From NCBI RefSeq assembly GCF_028993555.1, contig NZ_CP118610.1, positions 3,275,001 through 3,339,000 of the forward strand: a DNA stretch of 64,000 bases, given 5' to 3'. Position 1 is the stretch's first letter, and each line of letters starts with the position of its first letter. The position numbers and the translations under genes are program-made. Positions 50,783 to 60,497 of this stretch are shown one piece after another. The notes under the pieces were generated by a model that made no database searches, was not told the DNA's origin, and worked only from the letters and a program-made list of their open reading frames with translations. This DNA is from Ensifer adhaerens. Its GTDB lineage: Bacteria > Pseudomonadota > Alphaproteobacteria > Rhizobiales > Rhizobiaceae.

Positions 50783-52279
50783 ATGAACGACAAGACCGAA
50801 ACGACTGGCCTCTCCTCCGACGTCACGGAAGTGCGCGCACAGAAGCTGAAGCTGCTGCGCGAGCAGATCGCCGACGTCTATCCGGCGCATTTCCACCGGA
50901 CGATGACCAACGCCGAGCTCACCGCCAAGTACGAAGGCCTGGAGCCGGACACCGAGACGCAGGACGTCGTCACCGTTGCCGGCCGCGTCTACTCCTCGCG
51001 CAACTCCGGCATGTTCATGGACATCCATGACGCGTCGGGCAAGATCCAGATCTTCAGCCACAAGGACGTCACGAGCGAGGAAGCCCGCGGGCTGCTGCCG
51101 ATGATCGACATCGGCGACATCATCGGCGTCACCGGCGTTGTTCGCCGCACCAAGCGCGGCGAACTGACGATCAACGCGCAAGCGATCACCATGCTGACGA
51201 AGTCGCTGCTGCCGATGCCCGAGAAGTGGCACGGCCTCTCCGACATCGAGCTGCGCTATCGCAAGCGTCACCTCGACATCATGACCAACGAGGAATCGAA
51301 GCTGCGCTTCCAGCAGCGCAGCCGCATCGTTTCCGGCATCCGTCGCTTCATGGAAAACGACGGCTTCATGGAAGTCGAGACCCCGATGCTGCACTCGGTC
51401 TATGGCGGCGCCACCGCCGAGCCGTTCAAGACGCATCACAACACGCTGAAGCTCGACATGTACCTGCGCATCGCGCCGGAACTGTACCTGAAGCGCACGC
51501 TGGTTTCGGGCCTCACCGACAAGGTCTTCGAGATCAACCGCAACTTCCGCAACGAAGGCGTCTCCACCCGGCACAATCCGGAATTCACCATGATGGAGTG
51601 CTACTGGGCCTATGCCGACTACGAGGACATCATGGACCTCGTGGAGCGTATGTTCGGCGAGCTGGCCATGGCGATCCACGGTTCGACCGAATTTGCCTAT
51701 GGCGACAAGGAGATCTCCTTCAAGGGTCCGTTCCGCCGCGTGCCGATGCCCGATGCCGTCAAGGAAGCGACCGGCATCGACTTCCTGGCGATAAAGACCG
51801 ACGAGGAAGCCCGCAACGCCGCCAAGGCCGCCGGCTTCGAGGTCGAAAAGGACTGGACCTGGGGCGAGTGCCTCGCTTTCGTCTTCGAAGAGAAGGTCGA
51901 GCCGACGCTGATCCAGCCGTCCCACGTCACGCATTTCCCGAAGGACATCTCGCCCTTTGCCAAGGAAGTGCCGGGCGAGCCGCGCCTCGTCGAGCGTTTC
52001 GAGACCTATTGCAACGCCTGGGAACTCGGCAACGCCTTCTCCGAGCTCAACGATCCGGAAGAGCAGCGCGCCCGCATGGTCGAGCAGCTGGAACAGGCGC
52101 ATGCACGCGGCGAAAAGGCCAAGCAGCTTGACGACGAGTTCCTCGACGCCATCGACCAGGGCATGCCGCCGGCCGGCGGCCTCGGCATCGGCGTCGACCG
52201 CCTGATCATGCTTCTGACCAACGCGCCGTCGATCCGCGACGTCATCCTCTTCCCGGCACGCCGCCAGAAGGCCGACTGA
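50783..52279 (+). CDS. lysS: Lysyl-tRNA synthetase, class II
   Basis: 498 residues. An OB-fold anticodon domain (VVTVAGRVYSSRNSGMFMDIHD), motif 1 region GFMEVETPMLHS, motif 2 FEINRNFRNEGVSTRHNPEFTMMECY and motif 3 GLGIGVDRLIM. It charges tRNA-Lys. Many alphaproteobacteria use class I LysRS, so the class II form is a point of note. AAGGAG precedes the ATG at 50783. A strong terminator follows. Confidence 0.95.
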   Translation: MNDKTETTGLSSDVTEVRAQKLKLLREQIADVYPAHFHRTMTNAELTAKYEGLEPDTETQDVVTVAGRVYSSRNSGMFMDIHDASGKIQIFSHKDVTSEEARGLLPMIDIGDIIGVTGVVRRTKRGELTINAQAITMLTKSLLPMPEKWHGLSDIELRYRKRHLDIMTNEESKLRFQQRSRIVSGIRRFMENDGFMEVETPMLHSVYGGATAEPFKTHHNTLKLDMYLRIAPELYLKRTLVSGLTDKVFEINRNFRNEGVSTRHNPEFTMMECYWAYADYEDIMDLVERMFGELAMAIHGSTEFAYGDKEISFKGPFRRVPMPDAVKEATGIDFLAIKTDEEARNAAKAAGFEVEKDWTWGECLAFVFEEKVEPTLIQPSHVTHFPKDISPFAKEVPGEPRLVERFETYCNAWELGNAFSELNDPEEQRARMVEQLEQAHARGEKAKQLDDEFLDAIDQGMPPAGGLGIGVDRLIMLLTNAPSIRDVILFPARRQKAD

Positions 52280-52305
52280 CCAAAGGTCGCATTGCCACGA
52301 ACACG

Positions 52306-52341
52306 AAGGCCCGCCGCATACGCGTCGGGCCTTTTTATTTT
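52306..52341 (+). terminator. Rho-independent terminator of gltX-lysS
   Basis: AAGGCCCGCCGC (52306-52317) and GCGTCGGGCCTT (52322-52333), 11 of 12 bp paired, ATAC loop, followed by a T-rich tail to 52341. Confidence 0.88.
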
Positions 52342-52377
52342 ATGATGATGATCCGGCGTCTCGGCCCCGGCCTGGTC

Positions 52378-53055
52378 TCAGTGACCGGCCGGCGCCTCGG
52401 CCGTCTCCTCCGGCTTGGCCTCGTGTTCGGCACCGCCTGCTTCGGCGGTCTTGGCTTCGGCCGGATCCGCGGATGGATCGATGCACGACGAGTGGTCGTC
52501 CATGGCCGCCATCATGGTGCGGATATCGTCCATCGACAGATCGACTGTCTTGCCATGGAAGACGCCGGCGGAATTCGCCGTGCCGGCATTATAGGAAGCG
52601 CGGAAGGTTTCGCTCATGCCAGGCACGCTTTGCGGGCCGGGAGCGAAGAGCACTTCCGCCCCGATTGCAGCTCCGCGAACCTGTGCCCGATCCTCCGGGC
52701 CGGCCGCATCGAGCACGACGACCTGATAGAGATCGGCTCTTTCAACCTTCGCCAGCGCGCCGACCACGCGCAGAGCCGTGCGCATACGCGTCTCGCCATC
52801 GGCGCGATCTGTCTTGACGTGCATGCGGATCCAGCGCTGGCCATTGTGGCTGAGCTTGACGGTCCGCAGCATCGTGCATTCGAGACCCGATGTGTTCGGC
52901 TTGGAAAGCCCCGCCATCAGAGCGTCTCGGCTGACATAGACGGCGGCGCCGCCGGATGCGGCCGAAACACCGAAGGCGGCCGCGAGGATGACGAGCAGCC
53001 TCTTCGAAGGCCGAAACTTGCCGAGGATAGCCTTCACGAGGGACTCCGCCGTCAT
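52378..53055 (-). CDS. Membrane-anchored protein of unknown function
   Basis: 225 residues from the ATG at 53055. One hydrophobic segment (about 18-40, RLLVILAAAFGVSAASGGAAVYVS) suggests a signal anchor; the rest (SGLECTMLRTVKLSHNGQRWIRMHVKTDRADGETRMRTALRV) would be periplasmic, and the tail is Ala/Glu-rich and unstructured. No family was recognised. The frame is open to 53193, where no ribosome site is seen. It converges with the lysS operon. Confidence 0.6.
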   Translation of the reverse strand: MTAESLVKAILGKFRPSKRLLVILAAAFGVSAASGGAAVYVSRDALMAGLSKPNTSGLECTMLRTVKLSHNGQRWIRMHVKTDRADGETRMRTALRVVGALAKVERADLYQVVVLDAAGPEDRAQVRGAAIGAEVLFAPGPQSVPGMSETFRASYNAGTANSAGVFHGKTVDLSMDDIRTMMAAMDDHSSCIDPSADPAEAKTAEAGGAEHEAKPEETAEAPAGH

Positions 53056-53238
53056 ACCCAGGAATTGCAGAATAAGCCCCAAAGGGCACGCCTCAACATT
53101 AGGCGCGCCACCTTTCGGAAAGTTTAAGCTGCTGCTGCGGACATGAGCCACGGAGTCGGCCTGCAAGGCCTCCGAAAACTGGCAAAGCGGCACGCACCCG
53201 GTTACCCGCTTGCACGCCGCTATTACCCGTTGGCTTGA

Positions 53239-53568
53239 TCAATCGATCGCGATGTCCACGCGGTTGCGACATTCGCGGTAGGGCGAAACATGCACGTTGC
53301 CGGAGGCATCCACCCACCGCCGGTTTTCAACGCAATAGGCCCCTGACTTCGTGAGGATCACCTTCGGACGCCGACGGCTGTAGTTGTCGTTGCCATGCGT
53401 GAAGGAGCCGACGCCGGAATACCAATCGCTGCTGTCGGACGAGCTGTGCCCGCTACCGCCGCCACCGCCACCGCGGCCCTTGCCGCCGGCGCTTTGGGCA
53501 AAGGAGGGAGCGGCAAACGCGGTCGCCGCGGTGATGACGATCATGGAAACGAGTACCAGCCTATGCAT
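53239..53568 (-). CDS. Small secreted Gly-rich protein
   Basis: 109 residues with a Sec signal peptide (MHRLVLVSMIVITAATAFAAPSFA|QSAGG). Then a Gly-rich spacer (GGKGRGGGGGGSGHSSS) and a compact C-terminus with two Cys (AYCVENRRWVDASGNVHVSPYRECRNRVD) that could form a disulfide. GGAGGT stands before the ATG at 53568. Function is unknown; it is probably periplasmic or exported. Confidence 0.65.
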   Translation of the reverse strand: MHRLVLVSMIVITAATAFAAPSFAQSAGGKGRGGGGGGSGHSSSDSSDWYSGVGSFTHGNDNYSRRRPKVILTKSGAYCVENRRWVDASGNVHVSPYRECRNRVDIAID

Positions 53569-53776
53569 GACATGACCTCCCGGTTGACACTGGATGGGCC
53601 GTTCCCATCCATGCGAAGGAGCTTGCCATGCCCGCCCGCGCAGCGATGTTCCCACGGAAACCGGCCAGGAACGCGCTCAGCCTCGATTAAGGCGGCCGGC
53701 GGGGAGATTGACTTTCACAGCCATCTTGCCTCCATTGCGGGCCGTCAAACACAAGAACAAGAAAAGAAGAACGAAA

Positions 53777-54730
53777 ATGCACAAAGTCATCTTTGATACG
53801 GACCCGGGCATCGACGATGCGATGGCGCTGCTTTTCCTGCATCGTCATCCGGCCATCGACCTGATCGGCATCACCACCGTCTTCGGCAATGCCTCGGTCG
53901 AAACCACCACCCGCAATGCGCTGTTCCTGAAGCGTGAGTGGGGCATCGATGCACCGGTCGCCAAGGGTCTCGACAAGACCTTCAATCCCGACCGTCCGCA
54001 TGTGGGCTGGCCGACCTTCATCCATGGCGACGACGGCCTCGGCAACATCGATGTCCCCGAGACCGTCGATCTGCCGATCGACCCGCGCCCGGCGCATCGC
54101 TTCATCATCGACACGGTCCGCGCCCATCCCGGCGAAGTGACGCTGATCGCCGTTGGCCGCATGACCAACCTGGCACTGGCGCTGCGCGAGGATCCGGATT
54201 TTGCCGCACTCGTGCGCGAAGTCGTCATCATGGGCGGCGCCTTCGACGTCAACGGCAACATCACCCCTGCCGCCGAAGCCAACATTCACGGTGATCCGGA
54301 AGCCGCCGATGTCGTGATGACCGCTGCGTGGCCGGTTACCGTCGTCGGTCTCGACGTCACCACCAAGACGGTGATGACCAAGGCGATGATCGCCGACATT
54401 GCCGAGCGCGGCGGCGACGCCGGCAAGCTGCTTGCTGACATCTCGAAGTTCTACGTCACCTTCTACGAGCAGCACGTGCCCGATGGCATGGTGGTGCATG
54501 ACAGCTGCGCCTGCGCCTATGTCGTGGCGCCTGAACTCTTCACCGTCCGAAGCGGGTCGATCCGCGTCGTCTGCGGTGGCATCTCGGACGGCCAGACGAT
54601 CCAGAGACCCGACAACCGGCTTTTCCCGCCGAGCCCGTGGGACAATCTGCCGAGCCAGAAGGCCTGCATCGATATCGATGCCGCCCGCACGCTGAAGCTG
54701 ATCAGCGACACGCTTGTCCTGAACGGCTGA
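53777..54730 (+). CDS. Inosine-uridine type nucleoside hydrolase
   Basis: 317 residues. N-terminal Ca2+-binding signature FDTDPGIDDAMAL, then VGRMTNLALAL, VVIMGGAFDVNGNITPAAEANIHGDPEAA and the C-terminal DSCACAYV. It cleaves the N-glycosidic bond of ribonucleosides for salvage. Cytosolic. The ATG at 53777 gives the family start. No transporter gene lies next to it. Confidence 0.9.
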   Translation: MHKVIFDTDPGIDDAMALLFLHRHPAIDLIGITTVFGNASVETTTRNALFLKREWGIDAPVAKGLDKTFNPDRPHVGWPTFIHGDDGLGNIDVPETVDLPIDPRPAHRFIIDTVRAHPGEVTLIAVGRMTNLALALREDPDFAALVREVVIMGGAFDVNGNITPAAEANIHGDPEAADVVMTAAWPVTVVGLDVTTKTVMTKAMIADIAERGGDAGKLLADISKFYVTFYEQHVPDGMVVHDSCACAYVVAPELFTVRSGSIRVVCGGISDGQTIQRPDNRLFPPSPWDNLPSQKACIDIDAARTLKLISDTLVLNG

Positions 54731-54812
54731 ACCTCATCGAAGCGCGACCGATGTTGTGCCTTGAAAAACTTGAACAAGATGGCTGGCGGACGCGTGTTCG
54801 CCGGCTATCTTT

Positions 54813-55829
54813 ATGTCCATGAAACCGGACGCCCTGCTCTATCCCGCCCCCAAGGGTCTCTACTGCCAGATCGGCGATTTCTTCATCGACCCGGTGCAGC
54901 CGGTCGAAAGGGCGCTCATTACCCATGGCCATTCCGACCATGCCCGCGCCGGCCATGGCCAGGTGCTTGCCACGCGCGAAACCCTGGACATCATGCGCAT
55001 TCGCTACGGCGACGGTTTCTGCGGCACGAGCCAGTCGGTGGAACTTGGGGAAAGGCTGACGCTTGATGGTGTCGAGGTGGGCTTCCATCCCGCGGGCCAC
55101 GTGCTCGGCTCGGCACAGATCTCGGTGCGTGCCAACGGCACCCGCATCGTCATATCCGGAGACTACAAACGCCGGCGGGACCCGACCTGCGCCGGCTTCG
55201 AGCCGGTCGCCTGCGACGTCTTCATCACCGAGGCAACCTTCGGCCTGCCGGTCTTCCACCACCCGGACGACCGGGCCGAGACGCGCAAGCTGCTTACCTC
55301 GCTCACCCAGTTTCCAGAAAGGACGCACGTCGTCGGCGCCTATGCGCTCGGCAAGGCGCAGCGCGTCATCGCGCTCCTGCGCGAAGCGGGCTACCACCAG
55401 CCGATCTTCATCCACGGCGCCCTGCAGCGGCTCTGCGACTACTACCAGAGCCAGGGCATCGACCTCGGCGAACTCCGTCCGGCAACACTTGCCGCCGACG
55501 ACAAACAGGATTTCAGAGGGACGATCGTGATCGGTCCGCCCGCCGCCTTCGCCGATCGCTGGTCCCGGCGCTTTGCCGACCCGATCGCCATCTTCGCCTC
55601 CGGCTGGATGCTGATCCGGCAAAGGGCGAAGCAGCGCGGCGTCGAGCTGCCGCTCGTCATCTCCGATCATTGCGACTGGGCCGAGCTCACGCAGACGATC
55701 ACCGAGATCGCTCCCGGCGAAGTCTGGGTCACGCACGGCCGCGAAGAAGCACTTGTGCGCTGGTGCGAGCTGCAAGGCATCGCCGCTCGCCCGCTGCATC
55801 TCGTCGGTTACGACGACGAGGGAGAGTAA
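54813..55829 (+). CDS. Ligase-associated DNA exonuclease (metallo-beta-lactamase fold)
   Basis: 338 residues. MBL motif THGHSDHARAGHG, further metal ligands PAGHVLGSAQ, ISGDYKRRRDP and the His in SDHCDW; the beta-CASP region follows. Members are 3' exonucleases that work with an ATP-dependent ligase in DNA repair. The ligase gene starts 3 bp after its stop. The usual four-gene cluster also carries an Lhr helicase and a phosphoesterase, both absent here. Confidence 0.88.
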   Translation: MSMKPDALLYPAPKGLYCQIGDFFIDPVQPVERALITHGHSDHARAGHGQVLATRETLDIMRIRYGDGFCGTSQSVELGERLTLDGVEVGFHPAGHVLGSAQISVRANGTRIVISGDYKRRRDPTCAGFEPVACDVFITEATFGLPVFHHPDDRAETRKLLTSLTQFPERTHVVGAYALGKAQRVIALLREAGYHQPIFIHGALQRLCDYYQSQGIDLGELRPATLAADDKQDFRGTIVIGPPAAFADRWSRRFADPIAIFASGWMLIRQRAKQRGVELPLVISDHCDWAELTQTITEIAPGEVWVTHGREEALVRWCELQGIAARPLHLVGYDDEGE

Positions 55830-55832
55830 CGG

Positions 55833-57452
55833 ATGCACGCCTTTGCCGAGCTGCTCGATCGCCTCGTCCTCAGCCCCCAGCGCAACGCCAAGATCCGCCT
55901 GCTTGCCGACTACTTCCGGACCGCACCGGACCCGAGCCGCGGCTACGCGCTTGCGGCAATCGCCGGCACGCTATCGCTGAGCACGGTCAAGCCGGCGATG
56001 ATCCGAGACCTGCTGCTCGAACGCATGGACGCGGTGCTCTTCCGGTACTCCTACGACTATGTCGGCGACCTCGCCGAAACGGTCTCTCTGGTCTGGGAAC
56101 CGCCGGCTGGTACCGTTCATTCCGACATACCGCTGGGTGCCGCCATCGAGCGCCTGCAGATGACCGGACGCGCCGACGTGCGCGGCGTCGTGCGCGATAT
56201 GCTCGACCATCTGGACACTTCGGCACGCTTCGCCTTCCTCAAGCTGGTAACCGGGGGCCTCAGGATCGGCGTATCGGCGAAGCTCGCCAAACAGGCGCTT
56301 GCCGAAATGGGTGGCAAGGACGTCGCCGAGATCGAGACGCTCTGGCACGGTCTGTCGCCGCCCTATCTGCCGCTCTTCCGCTGGCTGTCAGGAGAGGCGG
56401 AGAAGCCCGAGCTTTCGACGCCGGCGGTCTTCCATTCGGTGATGCTTGCCAACCCCGTCGGTGACGGCGATCTCGACGCGCTCGACCCCAAGGATTTCGC
56501 GGCCGAATGGAAGTGGGATGGGATCCGCGTGCAGCTTGCAAATATCGGCGGTGTGCGTCGCCTCTATTCCCGCAGCGGCGACGAGATTTCGGGCGCCTTT
56601 CCCGATGTGCTCGGAGCCGCCGACTTCGCCGGCGTCATCGACGGTGAGCTGCTGGTCGGCGGCACGGCGCGTACCAATCGCGCGACCAGAAGCTTCGCCG
56701 ATCTGCAGCAGCGGCTCAACCGCAAGACGGTCAGCCACAAGCTCATTGATGCCTATCCCGCCTTCATCCGCGCCTATGACATTCTGTTTGCCGGAGAAGA
56801 GGACGTTCGCCCGCAAGGCTTCGTCACAAGACGAGTCATGCTTGCCGATCTTGTGGAAAGCACCTCGCCACAGCATTTCGACCTGTCGCCGCTGGTGCCA
56901 TTCTCCACCTGGGACGAACTCGACCACTTGCGCGCCGACCCACCCGATCCGGTCATCGAAGGCATCATGCTGAAGCGGCTCAATTCCCCCTACACGCCGG
57001 GCCGCATCAAAGGGCCATGGTTCAAATGGAAGCGCGCGCCCTTCAACATCGATGCCGTGCTGCTCTACGCGCAACGCGGCCACGGCAAACGCTCGAGCTA
57101 CTACTCGGACTACACCTTCGGTGTCTGGACTGTCGCCGATGGCAAGGAGACACTGGTTCCGGTCGGCAAGGCCTATTTCGGCTTCACCGACGCCGAGCTG
57201 GAGGTTCTCGACCGGTTCGTCAGGGACAACACGACCGAGCGCTTCGGGCCGGTCCGGGCCGTGCGCGCCGAACCCGATTTCGGTTTCGTCGTCGAGGTCG
57301 CGTTCGAAGGCATCAACCGCTCGACCCGGCACAAATCCGGTGTCGCCATGCGTTTCCCCCGCATTGCCCGCCTGAGACAGGACAAGCTGCCGCGCGACGC
57401 CGATCGCCTGGAGACGCTGCAGGCCATGATCGAAGCCAGGGACGGTGCCTAG
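55833..57452 (+). CDS. ATP-dependent DNA ligase (cisplatin-damage response type)
   Basis: 539 residues. The adenylated Lys is in AEWKWDGIRVQL, with RLYSRSGDEISGAFPD, IDGELL, FDILFAG-like and EGIMLKRLNSPYTPGRIKGPWFKWKR completing nucleotidyltransferase motifs. C-terminal OB domain follows. It seals nicks with ATP, in contrast to the main NAD-dependent LigA. Encoded 3 bp after the exonuclease, so the two proteins act together. Confidence 0.9.
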   Translation: MHAFAELLDRLVLSPQRNAKIRLLADYFRTAPDPSRGYALAAIAGTLSLSTVKPAMIRDLLLERMDAVLFRYSYDYVGDLAETVSLVWEPPAGTVHSDIPLGAAIERLQMTGRADVRGVVRDMLDHLDTSARFAFLKLVTGGLRIGVSAKLAKQALAEMGGKDVAEIETLWHGLSPPYLPLFRWLSGEAEKPELSTPAVFHSVMLANPVGDGDLDALDPKDFAAEWKWDGIRVQLANIGGVRRLYSRSGDEISGAFPDVLGAADFAGVIDGELLVGGTARTNRATRSFADLQQRLNRKTVSHKLIDAYPAFIRAYDILFAGEEDVRPQGFVTRRVMLADLVESTSPQHFDLSPLVPFSTWDELDHLRADPPDPVIEGIMLKRLNSPYTPGRIKGPWFKWKRAPFNIDAVLLYAQRGHGKRSSYYSDYTFGVWTVADGKETLVPVGKAYFGFTDAELEVLDRFVRDNTTERFGPVRAVRAEPDFGFVVEVAFEGINRSTRHKSGVAMRFPRIARLRQDKLPRDADRLETLQAMIEARDGA

Positions 57453-57536
57453 CCCCGCGACAATCACCCGGATATCTCGGAACACCGGCTAAGGCTAAGC
57501 GTTGGGAGGGGACTAGCAACCGAAAGGTGGTGTTCC

Positions 57537-57722
57537 ATGCCAGCCAAATCGAAGGTTCAACAGAAGGCAGCCGGTGCGGCGCTTGCCGCAAAACGCGGAG
57601 AGACCAAGAAGTCCGGTCTCAAGGGCGCGTCCCGCGAAATGGAAAAATCCATGACGGAAGGCGAACTCAAGGAACTCGCCGAGACCAAGCGCAAGAGCCT
57701 ACCGGAGCGCAAGGGCGGTTGA
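57537..57722 (+). CDS. DUF3008 family small protein
   Basis: 61 residues, highly basic (Lys/Arg/Ala) and probably helical: MPAKSKVQQKAAGAALAAKRG. Family of unknown function found across Alphaproteobacteria, sometimes linked to stress. It follows the ligase by 84 bp on the same strand. No other domain. Confidence 0.78.
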   Translation: MPAKSKVQQKAAGAALAAKRGETKKSGLKGASREMEKSMTEGELKELAETKRKSLPERKGG

Positions 57723-57827
57723 GTGCGAAAACTCGAATAAAAGAACCGACTAAAACAATAATTATTAAGACCCTTTTGGGATTATCTCGGTCGATACACA
57801 GCCATTCGCGTGCCGCCGGGGTGATTT

Positions 57828-60497
57828 GTGCCTGCCAGACATGCTTTCAACCTCGGAATGAAGAGGCTCTCCAGGGTTTTAACGCCAAGCTACCTTCCGG
57901 CGATCATCGCGGCTTTCGTGGTCCTGGTGGCCGGCATCCTCGCAGACAATCAGAACCAGGTGGTGGCCGAGGCGCGTTTGCGCACACGGGTCGCCGAAGA
58001 GCTCAATCCCATCCGCTCCAAGCTCGAAGCCAACGTCAACGGCAATATCCAGCTGGTGCGCGGCTTGATCGGCACGCTCGTCACCGAGCCGGGCATGGAT
58101 CAGAAGCGCTTCGCCGCCCTTTCGCGCAGCATCTTTACCGAACGCTCGCAACTGCGCAGCATCGCTGCCGCGCCGAACCTCGTCGTCTCGCTCGTCTACC
58201 CGCTCAAGGGAAATGAGAAGGCCCTGGGGCTCGATTACCGCAAGAACGAGTTGCAGCGCGCTGCCGTCATGCGCGTCAAGAACACCAGACAGATGGTGCT
58301 TGCCGGCCCCGTGGACCTCGTCCAGGGCGGACGTGGGTTGATCGGCCGCTTCCCGGTAATGATCGACGCGGGCGGCGGCAGCAATCGCTTCTGGGGCATC
58401 GTCTCCGCCATCATCGACATCGATCGCCTCTATCGTGACAGCGGCCTCCATTCCGAACAGCCCGGCATCGATATCGCCATAGCCGGGCGCGACGGCACCG
58501 GCGCCGAAGGGCCGGTCTTCTTCGGCGACCCCGCGATCTTCAAGCACTCGCCCGTCGAGATGACCGTGCTGTTGCCAGGCGGCTCCTGGCGCATCGCAGC
58601 CGTTCCCCGGGGCGGCTGGCCGACGACGGCCGGCAATGCCTGGTTCATTCGCGGGCTGATCGTTCTCGGCGGCCTGATGATCATCCTGCCGATGGTGCTG
58701 ACCGGGCGCCTGATGAGCGAGCGGCAGATGAACATCCGCGCGCTGAGACACAGCAAGGCGCAGCTGCAGGAGCTCTCCCACCGCCTGAAGATCGCGCTGG
58801 ACTCCTCGCAGATCGGCATTTGGGAGCTGGACATTGCCAGTGGCAAGCTGCTTTGGGACGACCGGATGCGCGAACTCTACGGCCGCGTCGGCTCCGCCCG
58901 CGAGACCTATGAGGACTGGAGGAGTGCCCTTTATCCCGACGATCTCCAGCGCGCCGAAGGCGAGTTCGCTGAAGCACTCAAGACCGGCGACGCCTACAAC
59001 TCGGACTTCCGCATCTCCCTCCCAGACGGCAATTTGCGCCACATTCGCGCGATCGGCTCCGCCTATATCGGCGCCGATGGCATGCGGAAGGTGGTCGGGG
59101 TCAACTGGGATGTGACCGCCGATTTCGAGACCCGCGAAACCCTGTTCGAAGCCAAGCGCATGGCCGAGGCACACAGCGTCGAACTCGAGGCTGCCCGTCA
59201 TCGCATGGAGTTCAACGCCCTGCACGATCCGCTGACCGGCCTGCCGAACCGCCGGTTCCTCGATCAGGTCCTGGCCGAGCGCAACAGGCATTTCGCGCCG
59301 GAGGCTCGCCTGAGCATCTTCCACATGGATCTCGACCGGTTCAAGCAGATCAACGATACGCTCGGCCACGCCGCCGGCGACGAAATCCTGCGCCATGCCG
59401 CCGAGCTGCTGCGCGGCAATGCGGATGCCAGGGACTTCGTTGCCCGCATCGGCGGCGATGAATTCGTCATCGTTCGCCAGGATAGCGGGATAGAACCGGA
59501 CGCCACGCTGGCATCCCGCATCATCGAGGCGATGAGCGTGCCCGTCCGCTACAAGGATCAGGAGTGCCGCATCGGCGTCAGCATCGGCATCGCTGCCCAG
59601 GCCAAGGCAACGGATGACCTGTCGCATGTGCTCGTCAATGCCGATATCGCGCTCTACGAAGCCAAGCGTCGCGGCCGCAACCGGCACGAGACCTTCACGG
59701 GCGAGTTGAAGACGGCCGTTTTCAAGACCAAGCAGACGGCCGACGAGATCCTTCGCGGGCTGGAGCACAACGAGTTCATCGCGCATTTCCAGCCGCAGTT
59801 CTGCCCGCGTACCCTCGACATAACAGGGGTCGAGGCGCTGGCCCGCTGGGATCATCCGTCCAAGGGACTGCTCGGGCCGCATACGTTCCTGAAGACGGCG
59901 GAAGACATCAATGTGGTCGCGTCGATCGACCAGGCTATCCTGGAACAGGCACTGTTCCAGATCTACCGCTGGGAGGCGGGCGGGATCCATATTCCCAAGG
60001 TCTCGGTCAACCTGTCCTATGCGCGTCTTCACGATGAAAACCTGATCGATCGTCTCGAACAATTGAAGATTCCCAAGGGCCGCCTGTCTTTCGAACTCCT
60101 GGAATCGATCTCCTTCGACGAGAGCGACGTGACCGTGCTTTCCAACATCCGCCGGATCAAGGAGCTCGGCATCGACATCGAGATCGACGATTTCGGCACC
60201 GGCTATGCCTCGATCCTGAGCCTTCTGAAACTGACCCCGCGACGGCTGAAAATCGACCGCCAGCTCGTGCTGCCGATCCTCGAGTCACCCGCTGAAAAGC
60301 GCCTCGTCGAATCGATCATCGATATCGGCACGTCGCTCGGGATCGAAGTGATCGCCGAGGGCGTCGAGACGCTGGAACACGCCCATATCCTGAAGGAACT
60401 CGGTTGCCACGGACTGCAGGGTTATGCCTTCGCGCGGCCGATGAACGCCAACGACCTCGCGACCTTCGCCTTCGAGCGCCGCTGGCTTGCGGCCTGA
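57828..60497 (+). CDS. CHASE-PAS-GGDEF-EAL c-di-GMP signalling protein
   Basis: 889 residues. TM1 (about 22-42), extracytoplasmic CHASE-like sensor (about 60-265), TM2 (about 270-292), PAS (about 320-435), GGDEF (motif RIGGDEF at 542) and EAL (about 643-885, VEALARW at 669-671). The EAL catalytic set looks intact (SVNLS, IDDFGTGYAS, LKIDR, IAEGVET), so it is likely a phosphodiesterase or dual enzyme. The GGDEF I-site position has DARD, not RxxD. The GTG at 57828 is used; an ATG at 57858 is possible. Confidence 0.88.
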   Translation: MPARHAFNLGMKRLSRVLTPSYLPAIIAAFVVLVAGILADNQNQVVAEARLRTRVAEELNPIRSKLEANVNGNIQLVRGLIGTLVTEPGMDQKRFAALSRSIFTERSQLRSIAAAPNLVVSLVYPLKGNEKALGLDYRKNELQRAAVMRVKNTRQMVLAGPVDLVQGGRGLIGRFPVMIDAGGGSNRFWGIVSAIIDIDRLYRDSGLHSEQPGIDIAIAGRDGTGAEGPVFFGDPAIFKHSPVEMTVLLPGGSWRIAAVPRGGWPTTAGNAWFIRGLIVLGGLMIILPMVLTGRLMSERQMNIRALRHSKAQLQELSHRLKIALDSSQIGIWELDIASGKLLWDDRMRELYGRVGSARETYEDWRSALYPDDLQRAEGEFAEALKTGDAYNSDFRISLPDGNLRHIRAIGSAYIGADGMRKVVGVNWDVTADFETRETLFEAKRMAEAHSVELEAARHRMEFNALHDPLTGLPNRRFLDQVLAERNRHFAPEARLSIFHMDLDRFKQINDTLGHAAGDEILRHAAELLRGNADARDFVARIGGDEFVIVRQDSGIEPDATLASRIIEAMSVPVRYKDQECRIGVSIGIAAQAKATDDLSHVLVNADIALYEAKRRGRNRHETFTGELKTAVFKTKQTADEILRGLEHNEFIAHFQPQFCPRTLDITGVEALARWDHPSKGLLGPHTFLKTAEDINVVASIDQAILEQALFQIYRWEAGGIHIPKVSVNLSYARLHDENLIDRLEQLKIPKGRLSFELLESISFDESDVTVLSNIRRIKELGIDIEIDDFGTGYASILSLLKLTPRRLKIDRQLVLPILESPAEKRLVESIIDIGTSLGIEVIAEGVETLEHAHILKELGCHGLQGYAFARPMNANDLATFAFERRWLAA

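Noticed and set aside
49324..52102. Two long minus-strand frames opposite gltX and lysS
   Set aside because: They mirror the synthetase genes, have no ribosome sites or recognisable domains, and the plus-strand products carry class I and II signatures.
57879..60062. 727-codon open frame antisense to the CHASE-PAS-GGDEF-EAL gene
   Set aside because: It is an artefact of GC-rich codon use on the other strand; the sense protein has full domain motifs and the antisense product has none.
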